Below, piece by piece: positions 52,694 through 61,411 of a DNA stretch of 64,000 nucleotides. The notes under the pieces were generated by a model. It made no database searches, was not told the origin of the DNA, and worked only from the letters and a program-made list of their open reading frames with translations. The translations under genes were made by a program, and so were the position numbers. Within the stretch, counting starts at the first letter, position 1; each line of letters begins with the position of its first letter. This DNA is from an uncultured Verrucomicrobia subdivision 3 bacterium (GTDB taxonomy: Bacteria; Verrucomicrobiota; Verrucomicrobiia; Limisphaerales; DASXHY01): the NCBI GenBank assembly GCA_937890005.1, contig CALBZA010000059.1:1-64000 (forward strand), in the 5' to 3' direction.

Positions 52694-54256
52694 CTATGCC
52701 ACTGCGTATTCGGCCACGTTTTCTTCCCTGCCGTGCGGCGCAATCTCCACAGACGCGGTCAATGGCACCTCGGGATTTTTGAAGTCGATTCCAGCCATCG
52801 TCGTGTAATGGCGGAACACGTCGGTGTTTTGAATGAATCCGCCGAAACGTTCCGCGCCCGGCCCCAGCGCGGTGATCGGCACATAGTCGGACGTGTGCGC
52901 ATTGCTCGTCCAGCCGACTGCGATGTGATTTCCCAGAAGCTGGCCCAACTGAACCGTATCGGAATTCATTGAGTCGTAGAGCGCCGTTCCCTTCCTCGTC
53001 AGGTAGCTCAGGAAATGCTCGGCCTTGCGATCGGAAATCTTGTAGCCGGTGTTCTCGCCGATGATTTCCTGGATGTCTTTGATCGAAGGAACGTAATCCC
53101 TGCGCGGACGTTCGCCCGATTGATCGGATCTCACCGGATCATGAACGGAAATTTCCGGACGCGGGCGCCGGAGCTGTTCGAGAATGACCGGAAATGATGC
53201 CTTGATTCCGGCAATCCGCTTGAACTTCTGCGAGCTTTCGCCGTAGGCGCTGCCGGTGCCGTTCACGCCCATGTTGCCATTGCCGTGATCGGTCGTAATG
53301 ACGATGAGCGTGTTCGGCTGCTGCTTTTGAAATTCCAAAACGACGTCGATCGCCTCGTCGAAAGCGATCATATCCCGCAACGCCGCCGCGGCATCGCAGT
53401 TGTGCGCACCGTGATCGACGCGGCCGCCTTCGATCTGAAGAATGAAACGGTCGTGGCGCCCGAGCCAGTCCAGCGCCCGACGGCTCATCATCGCAATCGT
53501 CGGCACCTGTTCGATCAGCTTGCGGTCGCCCATCTGATCCAACGTGAACGGAAGGTGGCTGTCGTAAAAAGTTCCGAGCCATCGTTTGCCCACCGGCGCC
53601 GATGCCAGCTCGTCGGCGTTGCGCATGACGTGGTAGTCGGCGGAAACGAATTCCGCGCGCAGGTCGCGTTTGTCCCTGCGTCTGCCCGGATTGAAGAACT
53701 TATCGCCACCACCGAGCATGAGATCGATTTTGCGTTCGAAGTATTGCACGGCGATTTCATCGCCTGAGCCGCGGCTGCCCACGGATGCTGCGAATCCAGC
53801 CGGTGTCGCATGTGTGATTTCCGTGGTCGTCACGAGCCCGCGCTTCCATCCCGCCTGGGCAAACAATTCGTAAAGTGTCGTCAGATTTTTCCCCGACGGC
53901 AGCACATTCACCACGCCGTTCATCACGCGCGAGCCGCAGCCCCAGCTGGATGACGCGGCGGAGGAATCCGTCACCATCGAATTCAGCGAACGCATGTTCA
54001 TCACACCCTGCTTCACGCCGGGATCGTTCATCAGCTTGATCCAGGTCAATCCCTTCTGGCGCAGCTGTTGTGAAAGGTAATCGGCGCAGGTGAGCGTTCC
54101 CCAGCTCATGCCGTCTGCGACGAGGTGAATGATGCGTTCGGGCTTCTGTCCTGGAGCTGCACTGGCTCCAGCAGAACGAGCGATGTGTGGGAATCCGGCG
54201 ACTGCGGTTCCGGTGGCGAGAAGTGACCGTGAGACGAATCGACGACGACTGATCAT
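52694..54256 (-). CDS. phoA: Tat-exported alkaline phosphatase
   Basis: 520 residues from the ATG at 54256, which begins a twin-arginine signal (MISRRRFVSRSLLATGTAVAG). PhoA-type alkaline phosphatase: RIIHLVADGMSWGTLT (metal), the nucleophile region VTDSSAASSSWGCG, EGGRVDHGAHNCDAAAAL, VITTDHGNGNMGVNG (metal) and the late VGWTSNAHTSDYVPI. A long upstream in-frame extension lacks sense. It hydrolyses phosphomonoesters in the periplasm. The gene symbol is family-level only. Confidence 0.92.
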   Translation of the reverse strand: MISRRRFVSRSLLATGTAVAGFPHIARSAGASAAPGQKPERIIHLVADGMSWGTLTCADYLSQQLRQKGLTWIKLMNDPGVKQGVMNMRSLNSMVTDSSAASSSWGCGSRVMNGVVNVLPSGKNLTTLYELFAQAGWKRGLVTTTEITHATPAGFAASVGSRGSGDEIAVQYFERKIDLMLGGGDKFFNPGRRRDKRDLRAEFVSADYHVMRNADELASAPVGKRWLGTFYDSHLPFTLDQMGDRKLIEQVPTIAMMSRRALDWLGRHDRFILQIEGGRVDHGAHNCDAAAALRDMIAFDEAIDVVLEFQKQQPNTLIVITTDHGNGNMGVNGTGSAYGESSQKFKRIAGIKASFPVILEQLRRPRPEISVHDPVRSDQSGERPRRDYVPSIKDIQEIIGENTGYKISDRKAEHFLSYLTRKGTALYDSMNSDTVQLGQLLGNHIAVGWTSNAHTSDYVPITALGPGAERFGGFIQNTDVFRHYTTMAGIDFKNPEVPLTASVEIAPHGREENVAEYAVA

Positions 54257-54504
54257 GCCCGAAATCAAAACCCCGATTCGTCGATGCTGCAAGCGCGAAA
54301 CCGTAACAATTGTTGGCTCTTTGTAACTGGGCTCCGAGGTGTCACAGAATGCTCTTTCGAATTTCGTCCATGTTGTCACACACGCCGGTCCATGCTCAAC
54401 GAGGCGAATGCTACGTCGTTCGCGGAGATTATTTCTGCAAACAGACACCAATCTTTGACAATCCGCCGAAAGCTGTCTGAATTTCTCTCCGGCAACGTCA
54501 TCCC

Positions 54505-55608
54505 ATGTCCGAAACGGATCCCAACCATTTCACTGCCGACGTCGCAGCATCGCGCGATGCCGCGGCGAACGTTCTCACGCGACGGGGAATTGCATTGCTG
54601 GAAAACGGCGGGCGTGTGGAGCTTCTCGAAGCGATCCGATGTTTCGATCAGGCGATTGAACTTCGGCGGACACTTCCGCTTTCGGAGGATCCTTGGATTC
54701 GCTACGGGTTGAGCGCCGGATGGCTGAACCGGGGCGATACGTTCACACGATTGGGCTCGGCGCAGGATTTGGAGGAGGCACTTCGTTCATTCGATGAAGC
54801 ATTGGTTCACATCCAGCAGCTGCCGCTCGACACGCATCCGTTGTTTCGGAAACGCCTGGCAATCGCGTGGTTGAACCGTGGCCTTTCCCTTCAGGCGATG
54901 AAAACGGAGAACGGCCTCAATGCCGCGCTCACTTCGTTTAACCGCTGCATTGCGATTTGCCGGGACGAACGGCTCGGAGATTTTCCTGAGAACAGGCACT
55001 TGTCCGCCGCCGCGTGGACCAATCGCGCGAATGCGTTGCTCGACCTTGCCGCGCCTTCCGCGCTGAACGCACTGATCGCCGCCCGCTGCGCAATCGATCT
55101 GACTGATGGCGCGGAGAATGATCTGGCTCTGGCGGAAATCGGCATCAAAGCGCGTCACATCCTTTGCCGCGCACTCGCTCTGATGCTTTTAAAACAATTG
55201 CCGCACGAACGCCCGGCGGACTGGATCGATGAAGCCACGGACGCCGTCGAATCGGGATTGCAGCTCGCACGACTCTGGGAAGCGAAAGGTCATACTAAGT
55301 TCAAAGCTCTGCGCGACGATCTGTTCCGGTTCGGCGCTCGTGTTTATCAAACGTTTCAGCCGCATTTCCTGACGGAATTTCTGCTGGAACAATTGGAATC
55401 GAGCGACGCGTCGCAGTCCTCGACAGATCAGAGCATGCGTTTCGCGGCATTTGAGGCAGTCTGGCACGCGGCGGCGCAACTTCATCGCGATGGATTCAAG
55501 AGCCAGAACACCGGCGAATTCCAAAAACTTGTCGCGCAGATGTCGGAATTGCGGGTTGTTGAGGAAAAACTGGCGGGTCTGAAAACCGCAGGAACCGGAG
55601 CAGACTAG
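54505..55608 (+). CDS. TPR-like hypothetical protein
   Basis: 367 residues with helical repeats of about 40-45 residues: LLEAIRCFDQAIELRRTLPL, LEEALRSFDEALVHIQQLPL, LNAALTSFNRCIAICRDERL, with AWLNRGLSL and AWTNRANAL as the helix-A parts. These are tetratricopeptide-like. There is no signal peptide, so it should be cytosolic. Transcribed divergently from the phosphatase gene (about 250 bp apart). Role unknown; it probably mediates protein contacts. Confidence 0.8.
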   Translation: MSETDPNHFTADVAASRDAAANVLTRRGIALLENGGRVELLEAIRCFDQAIELRRTLPLSEDPWIRYGLSAGWLNRGDTFTRLGSAQDLEEALRSFDEALVHIQQLPLDTHPLFRKRLAIAWLNRGLSLQAMKTENGLNAALTSFNRCIAICRDERLGDFPENRHLSAAAWTNRANALLDLAAPSALNALIAARCAIDLTDGAENDLALAEIGIKARHILCRALALMLLKQLPHERPADWIDEATDAVESGLQLARLWEAKGHTKFKALRDDLFRFGARVYQTFQPHFLTEFLLEQLESSDASQSSTDQSMRFAAFEAVWHAAAQLHRDGFKSQNTGEFQKLVAQMSELRVVEEKLAGLKTAGTGAD

Positions 55609-55774
55609 CCGGGTCGCGTATTATCAGGAACACGGTTCGGCGCCAAAAACAGCCACCACCGCCGTTCTGACGACTCCGAAGTCCTCCGGGGACGATCGGC
55701 CGGTTGCAACCGAACGGCAGTAATTCGCAAACGAACGAAAGCCGGTTTTTGACGTAAGTGGTTCAGTAGCGGGC

Positions 55775-56530
55775 GTGAACTTTGCAAACACGATCGGTCC
55801 TGAGCCGCTTCTGGCCTCCGCAGAGGCCCGCGTGCGTTCGCCGCGCCGCGTGGCGACGGTGGCCATTCCGCAGGAAGATGGAATTTCGGGCGTGCAGGTG
55901 TTCACACTCGTGCTTTGGATGGGGCTTTTGACTATTGGCGGATTTGGTTTCGCACTGCCTTATCTGCGTCCCGCCGCACCGAAACCGGAACCACCCCCTG
56001 TTCAGGCCCAGTTCCTGGCTGTTCAATTGACGACCGACGATTTGCCGGACCTTGCGCCATCCGCATCCGAGCCGCTTCAGTCTCCCGTTCCGCCAGCGGC
56101 CATCCTTCAACCTTCCGCGGTGCAACCGATGCTTGTGGCTGAACCTTCACCCACGATTGCCTTTGCACTTCCGGTTTCCGCACCGGCCCAGGTGGTGCCC
56201 GCGGCGCAGGCAAGCTATTCAAAAGCGGTCAGCGAAACGGTGGATCAACCGGTCACCGCGGTTCAGACACTGACCTTTGGACGCGGCGAAGGCAAACAGC
56301 CCGCTCCCGAATATCCGCTGCTCGCCCGGCGTGAAGGTCAGGAGGGTTCCGTGCGCGTGCGGCTCAGCGTGGGCACCGACGGTCGCGTCACCCATGCCGA
56401 AGCTGCAGAAAGCTGTCCGTGGCCGCTGTTGAACGATTCAGCGCTTCGAACAATCAGCAAACGCTGGCGCTTTGCTCCCGGTTCTGCGCGACTCTACGAA
56501 GTGGTCATTCACTTCAAACTGAGCCGCTGA
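55775..56530 (+). CDS. tonB: TonB-like energy transducer
   Basis: 251 residues from a GTG at 55775. One N-terminal membrane span (VFTLVLWMGLLTIGGFGFALPYL), a long proline/alanine/valine-rich periplasmic spacer (about 70-165), and a C-terminal TonB domain (APEYPLLARREGQEGSVRVRLSVGTDGRVTHAEAAES...WRFAPGSARLYEVVIHFKL). It transmits inner-membrane proton force to outer-membrane receptors. First of four genes with exbB and exbD. Confidence 0.9.
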   Translation: MNFANTIGPEPLLASAEARVRSPRRVATVAIPQEDGISGVQVFTLVLWMGLLTIGGFGFALPYLRPAAPKPEPPPVQAQFLAVQLTTDDLPDLAPSASEPLQSPVPPAAILQPSAVQPMLVAEPSPTIAFALPVSAPAQVVPAAQASYSKAVSETVDQPVTAVQTLTFGRGEGKQPAPEYPLLARREGQEGSVRVRLSVGTDGRVTHAEAAESCPWPLLNDSALRTISKRWRFAPGSARLYEVVIHFKLSR

Positions 56531-56542
56531 CCCCCGCCCCTC

Positions 56543-57214
56543 ATGCTCGCAAATCTTGTTCTCGATTTTTTCATCAAAGGCGGCCCCATCATGTGGCCGA
56601 TCCTGTTCTGCACCATCGCCGCATTGGTCGTCGTTTTGGAACGCGCGCTCTGGTGGTGGTCGCTTGCCCGAAAAACCAACACGAACGAACTGGATCAAGC
56701 CTTTGATGCCATCAGCCGGGGAACCTTCGACACCGCCCTTCAGCTGGCGTCCAAATCGGAAAACCCGTTCCTCCGCACCTTGCGCGAAGGTCTTGTTCAC
56801 GCCCACACCTCGATGCTCGGGGCGATGCAGCTGAAGGCTGAGAATGAAATCGAAAATGCCGAGAAACGGCTCTGGGTGCTCAGCACGTTCATTACTCTCG
56901 CTCCGCTGCTCGGATTGCTCGGAACGGTCACCGGCATCATGCACTCGTTCAACTTTGTCGGAGACGAACAGCTTGCGGTGACGAAAGTTTCCGGCGGCAT
57001 CGGCGAGGCCCTGATTGCCACCGCGTGCGGTCTGGCGGTCGCGATCATCTGCCTGCTGCCCTACAACTATTTCAACCGGCGTCTTTCGCATTTGCGGTCC
57101 AAGCTCGAACGGACGATCAACCACGTGGAACTGCTCGCGGAATCGGCGAAGCATCACGGCCACGACATCGAAGCCTTCGCCCGCCAGCACGCCTCACGCG
57201 AAAAATTCCAATGA
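56543..57214 (+). CDS. exbB: ExbB/TolQ-type proton channel subunit
   Basis: 223 residues, three membrane spans. Conserved MotA/TolQ/ExbB blocks: GGPIMWPILFCTIAALVVVLER, then LSTFITLAPLLGLLGTVTGIMHSF and ISGGIGEALIATACGLAVAI-like spans with the polar Thr/Glu residues. Placed 12 bp after tonB. Confidence 0.93.
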   Translation: MLANLVLDFFIKGGPIMWPILFCTIAALVVVLERALWWWSLARKTNTNELDQAFDAISRGTFDTALQLASKSENPFLRTLREGLVHAHTSMLGAMQLKAENEIENAEKRLWVLSTFITLAPLLGLLGTVTGIMHSFNFVGDEQLAVTKVSGGIGEALIATACGLAVAIICLLPYNYFNRRLSHLRSKLERTINHVELLAESAKHHGHDIEAFARQHASREKFQ

Positions 57215-57224
57215 CCTGAACCGC

Positions 57225-57276
57225 CGCACTCACGCACTCACGCACTCACGCATCACGCATCCCGTTTCACGTTTCC
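57225..57276. repeat. octamer-heptamer array abutting the exbD start
   Basis: CGCACTCA three times, then CGCATCA, CGCATCC, CGTTTCA, CGTTTCC, ending one base before the exbD ATG. It fills the place of a ribosome-binding site. No Shine-Dalgarno is visible. Confidence 0.8.
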
Positions 57277-57277
57277 C

Positions 57278-57700
57278 ATGCCAGTCAAACTCGGATCACG
57301 TCACCGCAGCGAATCGGAAGCACGGATCGAGATCATTCCGCTGATCGACATCATGTTCTTCCTGCTCGCGGCGTTCATGCTGGTGAGCCTGAGCATGGTG
57401 AACATGAAAAGCGTGAAGGTGAACCTGCCGACCGCCACAAAGGCGACCACGGAAACGAAAAACGATTTCGTCGCGCTCTCGGTCGATAAAAGCGGTTCGA
57501 TGTACATCGACAAGCAGCTCGTCGGGCCGAATGAACTCACGCAGATGCTCACCGCCTGGAAGCAAACCAACGACGCCATCCGCGTGTTCATCAGCGGTGA
57601 TAAGGAAGCCCGTCACGGCGATGTCATCCACGTTCTCGATCTGGTCCGCTCCACAGGAATCGACAGGGTCGCTTTCGAAATCCGGGAGGCGAGCCAGTGA
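57278..57700 (+). CDS. exbD: ExbD/TolR-type proton channel subunit
   Basis: 140 residues with one membrane span. SEARIEIIPLIDIMFFLLAAFMLVSL carries the essential aspartate in the membrane. The periplasmic part has the ExbD pattern LSVDKSGSMYIDKQLV and a later HGDVIHVLDLVRSTGIDRVAF. The start codon directly follows a repeat array. The stop overlaps the next start (GTGA). Confidence 0.92.
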   Translation: MPVKLGSRHRSESEARIEIIPLIDIMFFLLAAFMLVSLSMVNMKSVKVNLPTATKATTETKNDFVALSVDKSGSMYIDKQLVGPNELTQMLTAWKQTNDAIRVFISGDKEARHGDVIHVLDLVRSTGIDRVAFEIREASQ

Positions 57701-58203
57701 ACCGCGCCCTGAAATGGATCAATCTCGCAGGCGTCCTCGCTCTCGCCATTCTTTGCGTGATTCAGTGGAGTCGCGATCGCGCATTGAACCTCGAGATCAA
57801 TCGCCTTGAAAAGGCGCGCATCGACAACGAAGCGAAGATTCAGGAGCAGGAGAAAGCCATCCGCGGCCTGAACAGCGACCTTGCCCTGTTCAAGGAACAA
57901 TTGACCACGACCCGCTCCGAGCTGAAAGACACCCGCGACCAACTCCGAACCGTGGAATTGGAGAACATCAACCTTTCAGCCGAGCGCGATCAATTGCGGA
58001 TCAGCATCACCAACTGGATGGAAGCGGTGACGCTTCGCGACGAACGCATCAAGGAAGCCAATGAACGCATCCAGAGCCTGGCCAACGATCTGAACGATTC
58101 GATCGGGAAGTTCAACGAACTCGCGACCAACTACAACAACGTCGTGGCCGATCTGAACCGACTCTCCGAAGCCAAAGCGCCGTCATCAGGCGCGCGGCAG
58201 TAG
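57697..58203 (+). CDS. membrane-anchored coiled-coil protein of the TonB operon
   Basis: 168 residues from a GTG that overlaps the exbD stop by four bases. A membrane anchor (INLAGVLALAILCVIQW) is followed by a long coiled coil with Gln/Glu/Leu heptads (IQEQEKAIRGLNSDLALFKEQLTTTRSELKDTRDQL). It resembles the protein at 9691-10497 in layout. Its fixed place suggests a structural or spacer role in the TonB complex, but this is inference. Confidence 0.8.
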   Translation: MNRALKWINLAGVLALAILCVIQWSRDRALNLEINRLEKARIDNEAKIQEQEKAIRGLNSDLALFKEQLTTTRSELKDTRDQLRTVELENINLSAERDQLRISITNWMEAVTLRDERIKEANERIQSLANDLNDSIGKFNELATNYNNVVADLNRLSEAKAPSSGARQ

Positions 58204-58207
58204 CGGA

Positions 58208-58786
58208 TCACGGACAAACCACAGGTTCCGCACGGCGGCTCTTCTTCATGGGTTTGACAGGCTTCTGTTCCTGTCTCACCGCCGGTTTCACCAGAAGACA
58301 GCTTTGCGCGTGTCCAAGTGTTCGCTTGATGGCCGGGAACAATCGTGACGAGGCAATGGCAAACGCCAGTTCCACCAACGCCTCCTTGCCATACGCTTTG
58401 ATCACGGCTTCGCGAAGTTCAGGATCGTCATTACCGCGCGCCACCGTTTCAGCCAACCGATATACCGTTGCAAGTTCGTCGGAAAGCAACGCAGTGTTGC
58501 CATCAAGTGCGACGTCCAATGTGTCCGGCGAAATGCCTTCCTGCTGGGCGACATTCACCGCGATCTGCACGCAGGTGCCGCAATCCTCCGCCTTCGTCGC
58601 TGCGATTCGCGCGACGTGAAACGCATCGAGCGGAAGCCGTTTCCGATGCGTGCCCATCGGACCGATCAGGGCCAGCTTGAAAAAGGCTGAAGGGGAGAGC
58701 TCCACAATCTCGCGAAGATAATCGAGAGGGGCTCCGAGTTTTCGTTCCTGCTGCGTCACCAGGTTATTGAGGAATCGTGTCAGCAT
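58208..58786 (-). CDS. AhpD-like / carboxymuconolactone-decarboxylase-family protein
   Basis: 192 residues, all helical. The AhpD core motif is visible as EDCGTCVQIAVNVAQQEG, a CxxC with the following helix; the earlier part has MGTHRKRLPLDAFHVARIAATKA. This family carries redox-active cysteines for peroxide reduction or small-molecule decarboxylation. The basic, proline-containing tail (RQEQKPVKPMKKSRRAEP) is extra. Convergent with the TonB operon, stop to stop 4 bp apart. Confidence 0.85.
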   Translation of the reverse strand: MLTRFLNNLVTQQERKLGAPLDYLREIVELSPSAFFKLALIGPMGTHRKRLPLDAFHVARIAATKAEDCGTCVQIAVNVAQQEGISPDTLDVALDGNTALLSDELATVYRLAETVARGNDDPELREAVIKAYGKEALVELAFAIASSRLFPAIKRTLGHAQSCLLVKPAVRQEQKPVKPMKKSRRAEPVVCP

Positions 58787-58845
58787 AATGTTCCTTTTTT
58801 GCGCTCACCCTAACCCTGAACCGCATTCGCGAAATGGAACTATGG

Positions 58846-58899
58846 TGGTAGCGCCGTGGCGGAGCGGCAGCTCCGCCCTACCTGGCCGCCGCCGCCAGG
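58846..58899. repeat. REP-like hairpin, GTAGCGCC family
   Basis: GGCGGAGC and GCTCCGCC pair around a 4-base loop within GTAG...CTAC ends; a second small stem CCTGGC/GCCAGG follows. The outer word GTAGCGC matches the element at 141. It lies in the 245-bp spacer upstream of the transpeptidase-like gene. Confidence 0.7.
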
Positions 58900-59031
58900 G
58901 ATCGGTCGTGAGGAAGATTCCTTACGCGCGCGAAACATATCGCCTCTAATCCGTGTTTCATCTGTGTTCATCTGTGGCCAAGACCCAATAAACCGGAAAT
59001 CACACTTGACCCGCATAGCCGCCATTGGATC

Positions 59032-59838
59032 ATGCGCCCCATGATCCCCTCACGAGATCCGCTCTCTCGTAAGTGCATTTTTGCGCATGGCGTTGCGCCC
59101 AACCCGCAATTTCTCCTTCTCGCCTCCGCAATGATTCTCCTCTCCGGCTGCGCGTATCAGCGACAGTCCTGGCGCGACTGGATGGAATCGCCGCTGCCCG
59201 CACCGGCCGTCGCCGCCCAATCCCCGGCCTGGATGTTTCCCACGAACAGCATCGGCTCGCTCGCGCCGTCATATCGCATCGGAGATGGCGCCCGCGTCGC
59301 GCCAGGATTCGACCTGAAAATGCGCAATCCAGATTTTCCCAACACGTTCATCGAGGCTGTTTACATCAATCTGTCCGATCCGACGAACGGGTTGACGCTG
59401 AAATGGACCGGTTCGCTTGCTGAACAGGGACCTGTCGGGCCTTGGCCGATCACGCCGGGTCGGGGATCGAATGGACGCGACTGCGATTCGGTGGAAGATA
59501 GCAACATGGTGAACTCGCTTTGCACGCCGAAGGGAAATTTCCCGGTCGCAGGATTTGCCGATCATCTGGAGCAAACGCCGATCTGCCGCTACGCAACCTG
59601 GGTCGTTTACGCGCCGCGATACATCGCGATTCATTCGCATACCGAACTGCCGCCGGTTCCTGCATCAGCTGGCTGCGTCCGGGTTCCTCATGAAGCGGCG
59701 AAGCTCATTCACAACAACAGCCGGGTCGGCATCACGCTGGTCAGCATCGGCGGGACCTGGCATCGACCTTCGTTGCAACCGATTGTTTTGAGCAACACTC
59801 TCGCGGTACCGCTCACCGCCCAACACAACACTCCATGA
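59032..59838 (+). CDS. L,D-transpeptidase-like (YkuD) lipoprotein
   Basis: 268 residues. The N-terminus contains FLLLASAMILLSGCAYQ, a lipoprotein signal with LSGC lipobox, so the protein should be anchored to a membrane. The C-terminal part carries YIAIHSHTELPPVPASAGCVRVPHEAAKLI, matching the YkuD HxxxxxSxGCVR catalytic motif (Cys nucleophile). It probably cross-links peptidoglycan or anchors lipoproteins. Start chosen at 59032; 59041 is possible. The next gene overlaps by four bases. Confidence 0.82.
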   Translation: MRPMIPSRDPLSRKCIFAHGVAPNPQFLLLASAMILLSGCAYQRQSWRDWMESPLPAPAVAAQSPAWMFPTNSIGSLAPSYRIGDGARVAPGFDLKMRNPDFPNTFIEAVYINLSDPTNGLTLKWTGSLAEQGPVGPWPITPGRGSNGRDCDSVEDSNMVNSLCTPKGNFPVAGFADHLEQTPICRYATWVVYAPRYIAIHSHTELPPVPASAGCVRVPHEAAKLIHNNSRVGITLVSIGGTWHRPSLQPIVLSNTLAVPLTAQHNTP

Positions 59839-60233
59839 AAAAACACATTCCCACAGCCGCCGGAATCATCCTCGGACTGCTGTTCATCATGTCCGGAGCG
59901 ACATTTCTGCTGAAACTCGTTCCGACACCCACTTTGCCCGAGGGGACACCCATCGCTCATTTCATGAGTGCGTTCGGCCCGACCGGCTACATGACTTTTG
60001 TGAAAGTTCTGGAACTGATCGGCGGCATCCTGGTGGCGGTTCCGAAAACGCGAAATCTCGGCCTGCTCGTACTTGGACCGATTCTCGTCAACATCCTGGC
60101 ATTTCACATTTTCGTGACGAACTTCGAGGGACTGTTTTCGCCGATGCTGCTTTTCATTATGGCGCTAGCGCTGTTCCTGCTCTGGACGGAGCGCAAGGCG
60201 TTCGCGGGTTTGGCGAACCGACGGTCAATGTAG
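59835..60233 (+). CDS. DoxX-like membrane protein
   Basis: 132 residues, four membrane spans (AGIILGLLFIMSGATFLL, MTFVKVLELIGGILVAV, LGLLVLGPILVNILAFHIFV, PMLLFIMALALFLLW). The ELIGGILV block and charged ends are typical of DoxX/SURF4-type small membrane proteins. It is translationally coupled (ATGA) to the transpeptidase-like gene. Function of this class is poorly known; redox or sugar-lipid roles have been proposed for relatives. Confidence 0.85.
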   Translation: MKKHIPTAAGIILGLLFIMSGATFLLKLVPTPTLPEGTPIAHFMSAFGPTGYMTFVKVLELIGGILVAVPKTRNLGLLVLGPILVNILAFHIFVTNFEGLFSPMLLFIMALALFLLWTERKAFAGLANRRSM

Positions 60234-60525
60234 GGGACTTTCCAGCCCGCCGGTTAACGGGACTTTCAGGTCCGTTTTTCAAATGAGCTTTTCACACGGC
60301 GCTCGAAGCGCAGCTCACCTGCAGTCTCAAATAGCTGTCCCACAAATTCAAAGAACTCTTGACCGTTCCGCGTTGGGACTGAAGATTGCCGACATGATCC
60401 CGCAGATCCAACCGCCTCCGGGCGTTTCGTGCCTACGCATTTTCTCAAAGTTTTTCCACGGGATTGTCCTGCCGCGGGTTGGCCGTTCGTCCTACCAATG
60501 AAACAAGCATTCAACTGACAACACT
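60234..60525. other. 292-bp spacer, nothing recognised
   Basis: Upstream of a run of small genes. A weak open frame exists but has no plausible start or composition. The promoter of the following genes is likely here. Confidence 0.4.
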
Positions 60526-60927
60526 ATGAGCACACAGAACAACAACAACGGCTACATGCTGATCTTTCGCAGCACAGACTGGTACAAGGGACTTTCCCCG
60601 GAACAGATGCAGCAGGTCGGCGACAACTGGATGGCCTGGTTCAATCGCCTGAAGGAGGAAGGCAAATGCGTCGCCGGAAATCCGCTGGAACGCGTGGGAA
60701 AAATCGTTTCAGGAAAGAACCGCGTCGTTTCTGACGGTCCCTTCGCGGAATCAAAAGAAAGCATCGGCGGCTACTTCCTGCTGAAGGTTCAATCCATGGA
60801 CGAAGCCGTGGAAATCGCCCAGCAATGCCCAGGACTGCCGTTCGGCATTCGTGTCGAAGTCCGTCCCGTCGCCGGCGAATGCCCAATGGCCGTGGAGGCC
60901 CGGATCGAAATCGCCGCACACGCCTGA
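60526..60927 (+). CDS. YCII/DGPF-domain protein
   Basis: 133 residues. The YCII-related (DGPF) fold is marked by GYMLIFRSTDW, WFNRLKEEGKCVAGNPL and VSDGPFAESKESIGGYFLLKV. These small ferredoxin-like-fold proteins often sit beside ECF sigma factors or in clusters with VOC and DUF1428 proteins, as here. Their reaction is not established. First of a run of six genes on this strand. Confidence 0.9.
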   Translation: MSTQNNNNGYMLIFRSTDWYKGLSPEQMQQVGDNWMAWFNRLKEEGKCVAGNPLERVGKIVSGKNRVVSDGPFAESKESIGGYFLLKVQSMDEAVEIAQQCPGLPFGIRVEVRPVAGECPMAVEARIEIAAHA

Positions 60928-60991
60928 CAACAACCAACCGAAGCCGGGCAGCTCCGCGCCGTTCGGCTTCAAACACATCGAGAGCAATATT

Positions 60992-61354
60992 ATGCCCAAA
61001 TACGTTGATGGATTCGTCCTGCCCATTCCGAAGAAGAACGTGGCCGCCTACACACGCATCGCTAAAAAGGCGGGCAAAATCTGGAAGAAACATGGTGCAC
61101 TGGACTACTACGAATGTCTCGGTGATGACCTGAACACGCCGATGGCGATGCCATTTCCCAAAGGCATCAAGGCAAAGCCCAACGAAACGATCGTTTTGGC
61201 TTTTATCATTTTCAAATCCCGCGCCCATCGCGACAAGGTGAACGCCGCGGTGATGAAGGATCCAGCCATTCACCAGTTGTGCGATCCCAAGGACATGCCA
61301 TTCGACTGCAAGCGCATGCTCTACGGCGGATTCAAAACGATCGTGGAAGCCTGA
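60992..61354 (+). CDS. DUF1428 family protein
   Basis: 120 residues from the ATG at 60992 (MPKYVDGFVLPIPKKNVAAY). The family signature continues with ARIAKKAGKIWKKHGALDYYECLGDDL-like helices and a beta-sheet with VLAFIIFKSRAHRDKVNAAV. Dimeric alpha/beta-barrel fold; function unknown. Frequently adjacent to YCII and VOC genes. Confidence 0.9.
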   Translation: MPKYVDGFVLPIPKKNVAAYTRIAKKAGKIWKKHGALDYYECLGDDLNTPMAMPFPKGIKAKPNETIVLAFIIFKSRAHRDKVNAAVMKDPAIHQLCDPKDMPFDCKRMLYGGFKTIVEA

Positions 61355-61411
61355 AATTTGTCCTGAACCGGCAGTCCCATTCGTTTCAATTGCGAACCAC
61401 GAATTAAAACC

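Noticed and set aside
60283..60501. Small gene upstream of the YCII gene
   Set aside because: No ribosome site, unusual composition, no family.
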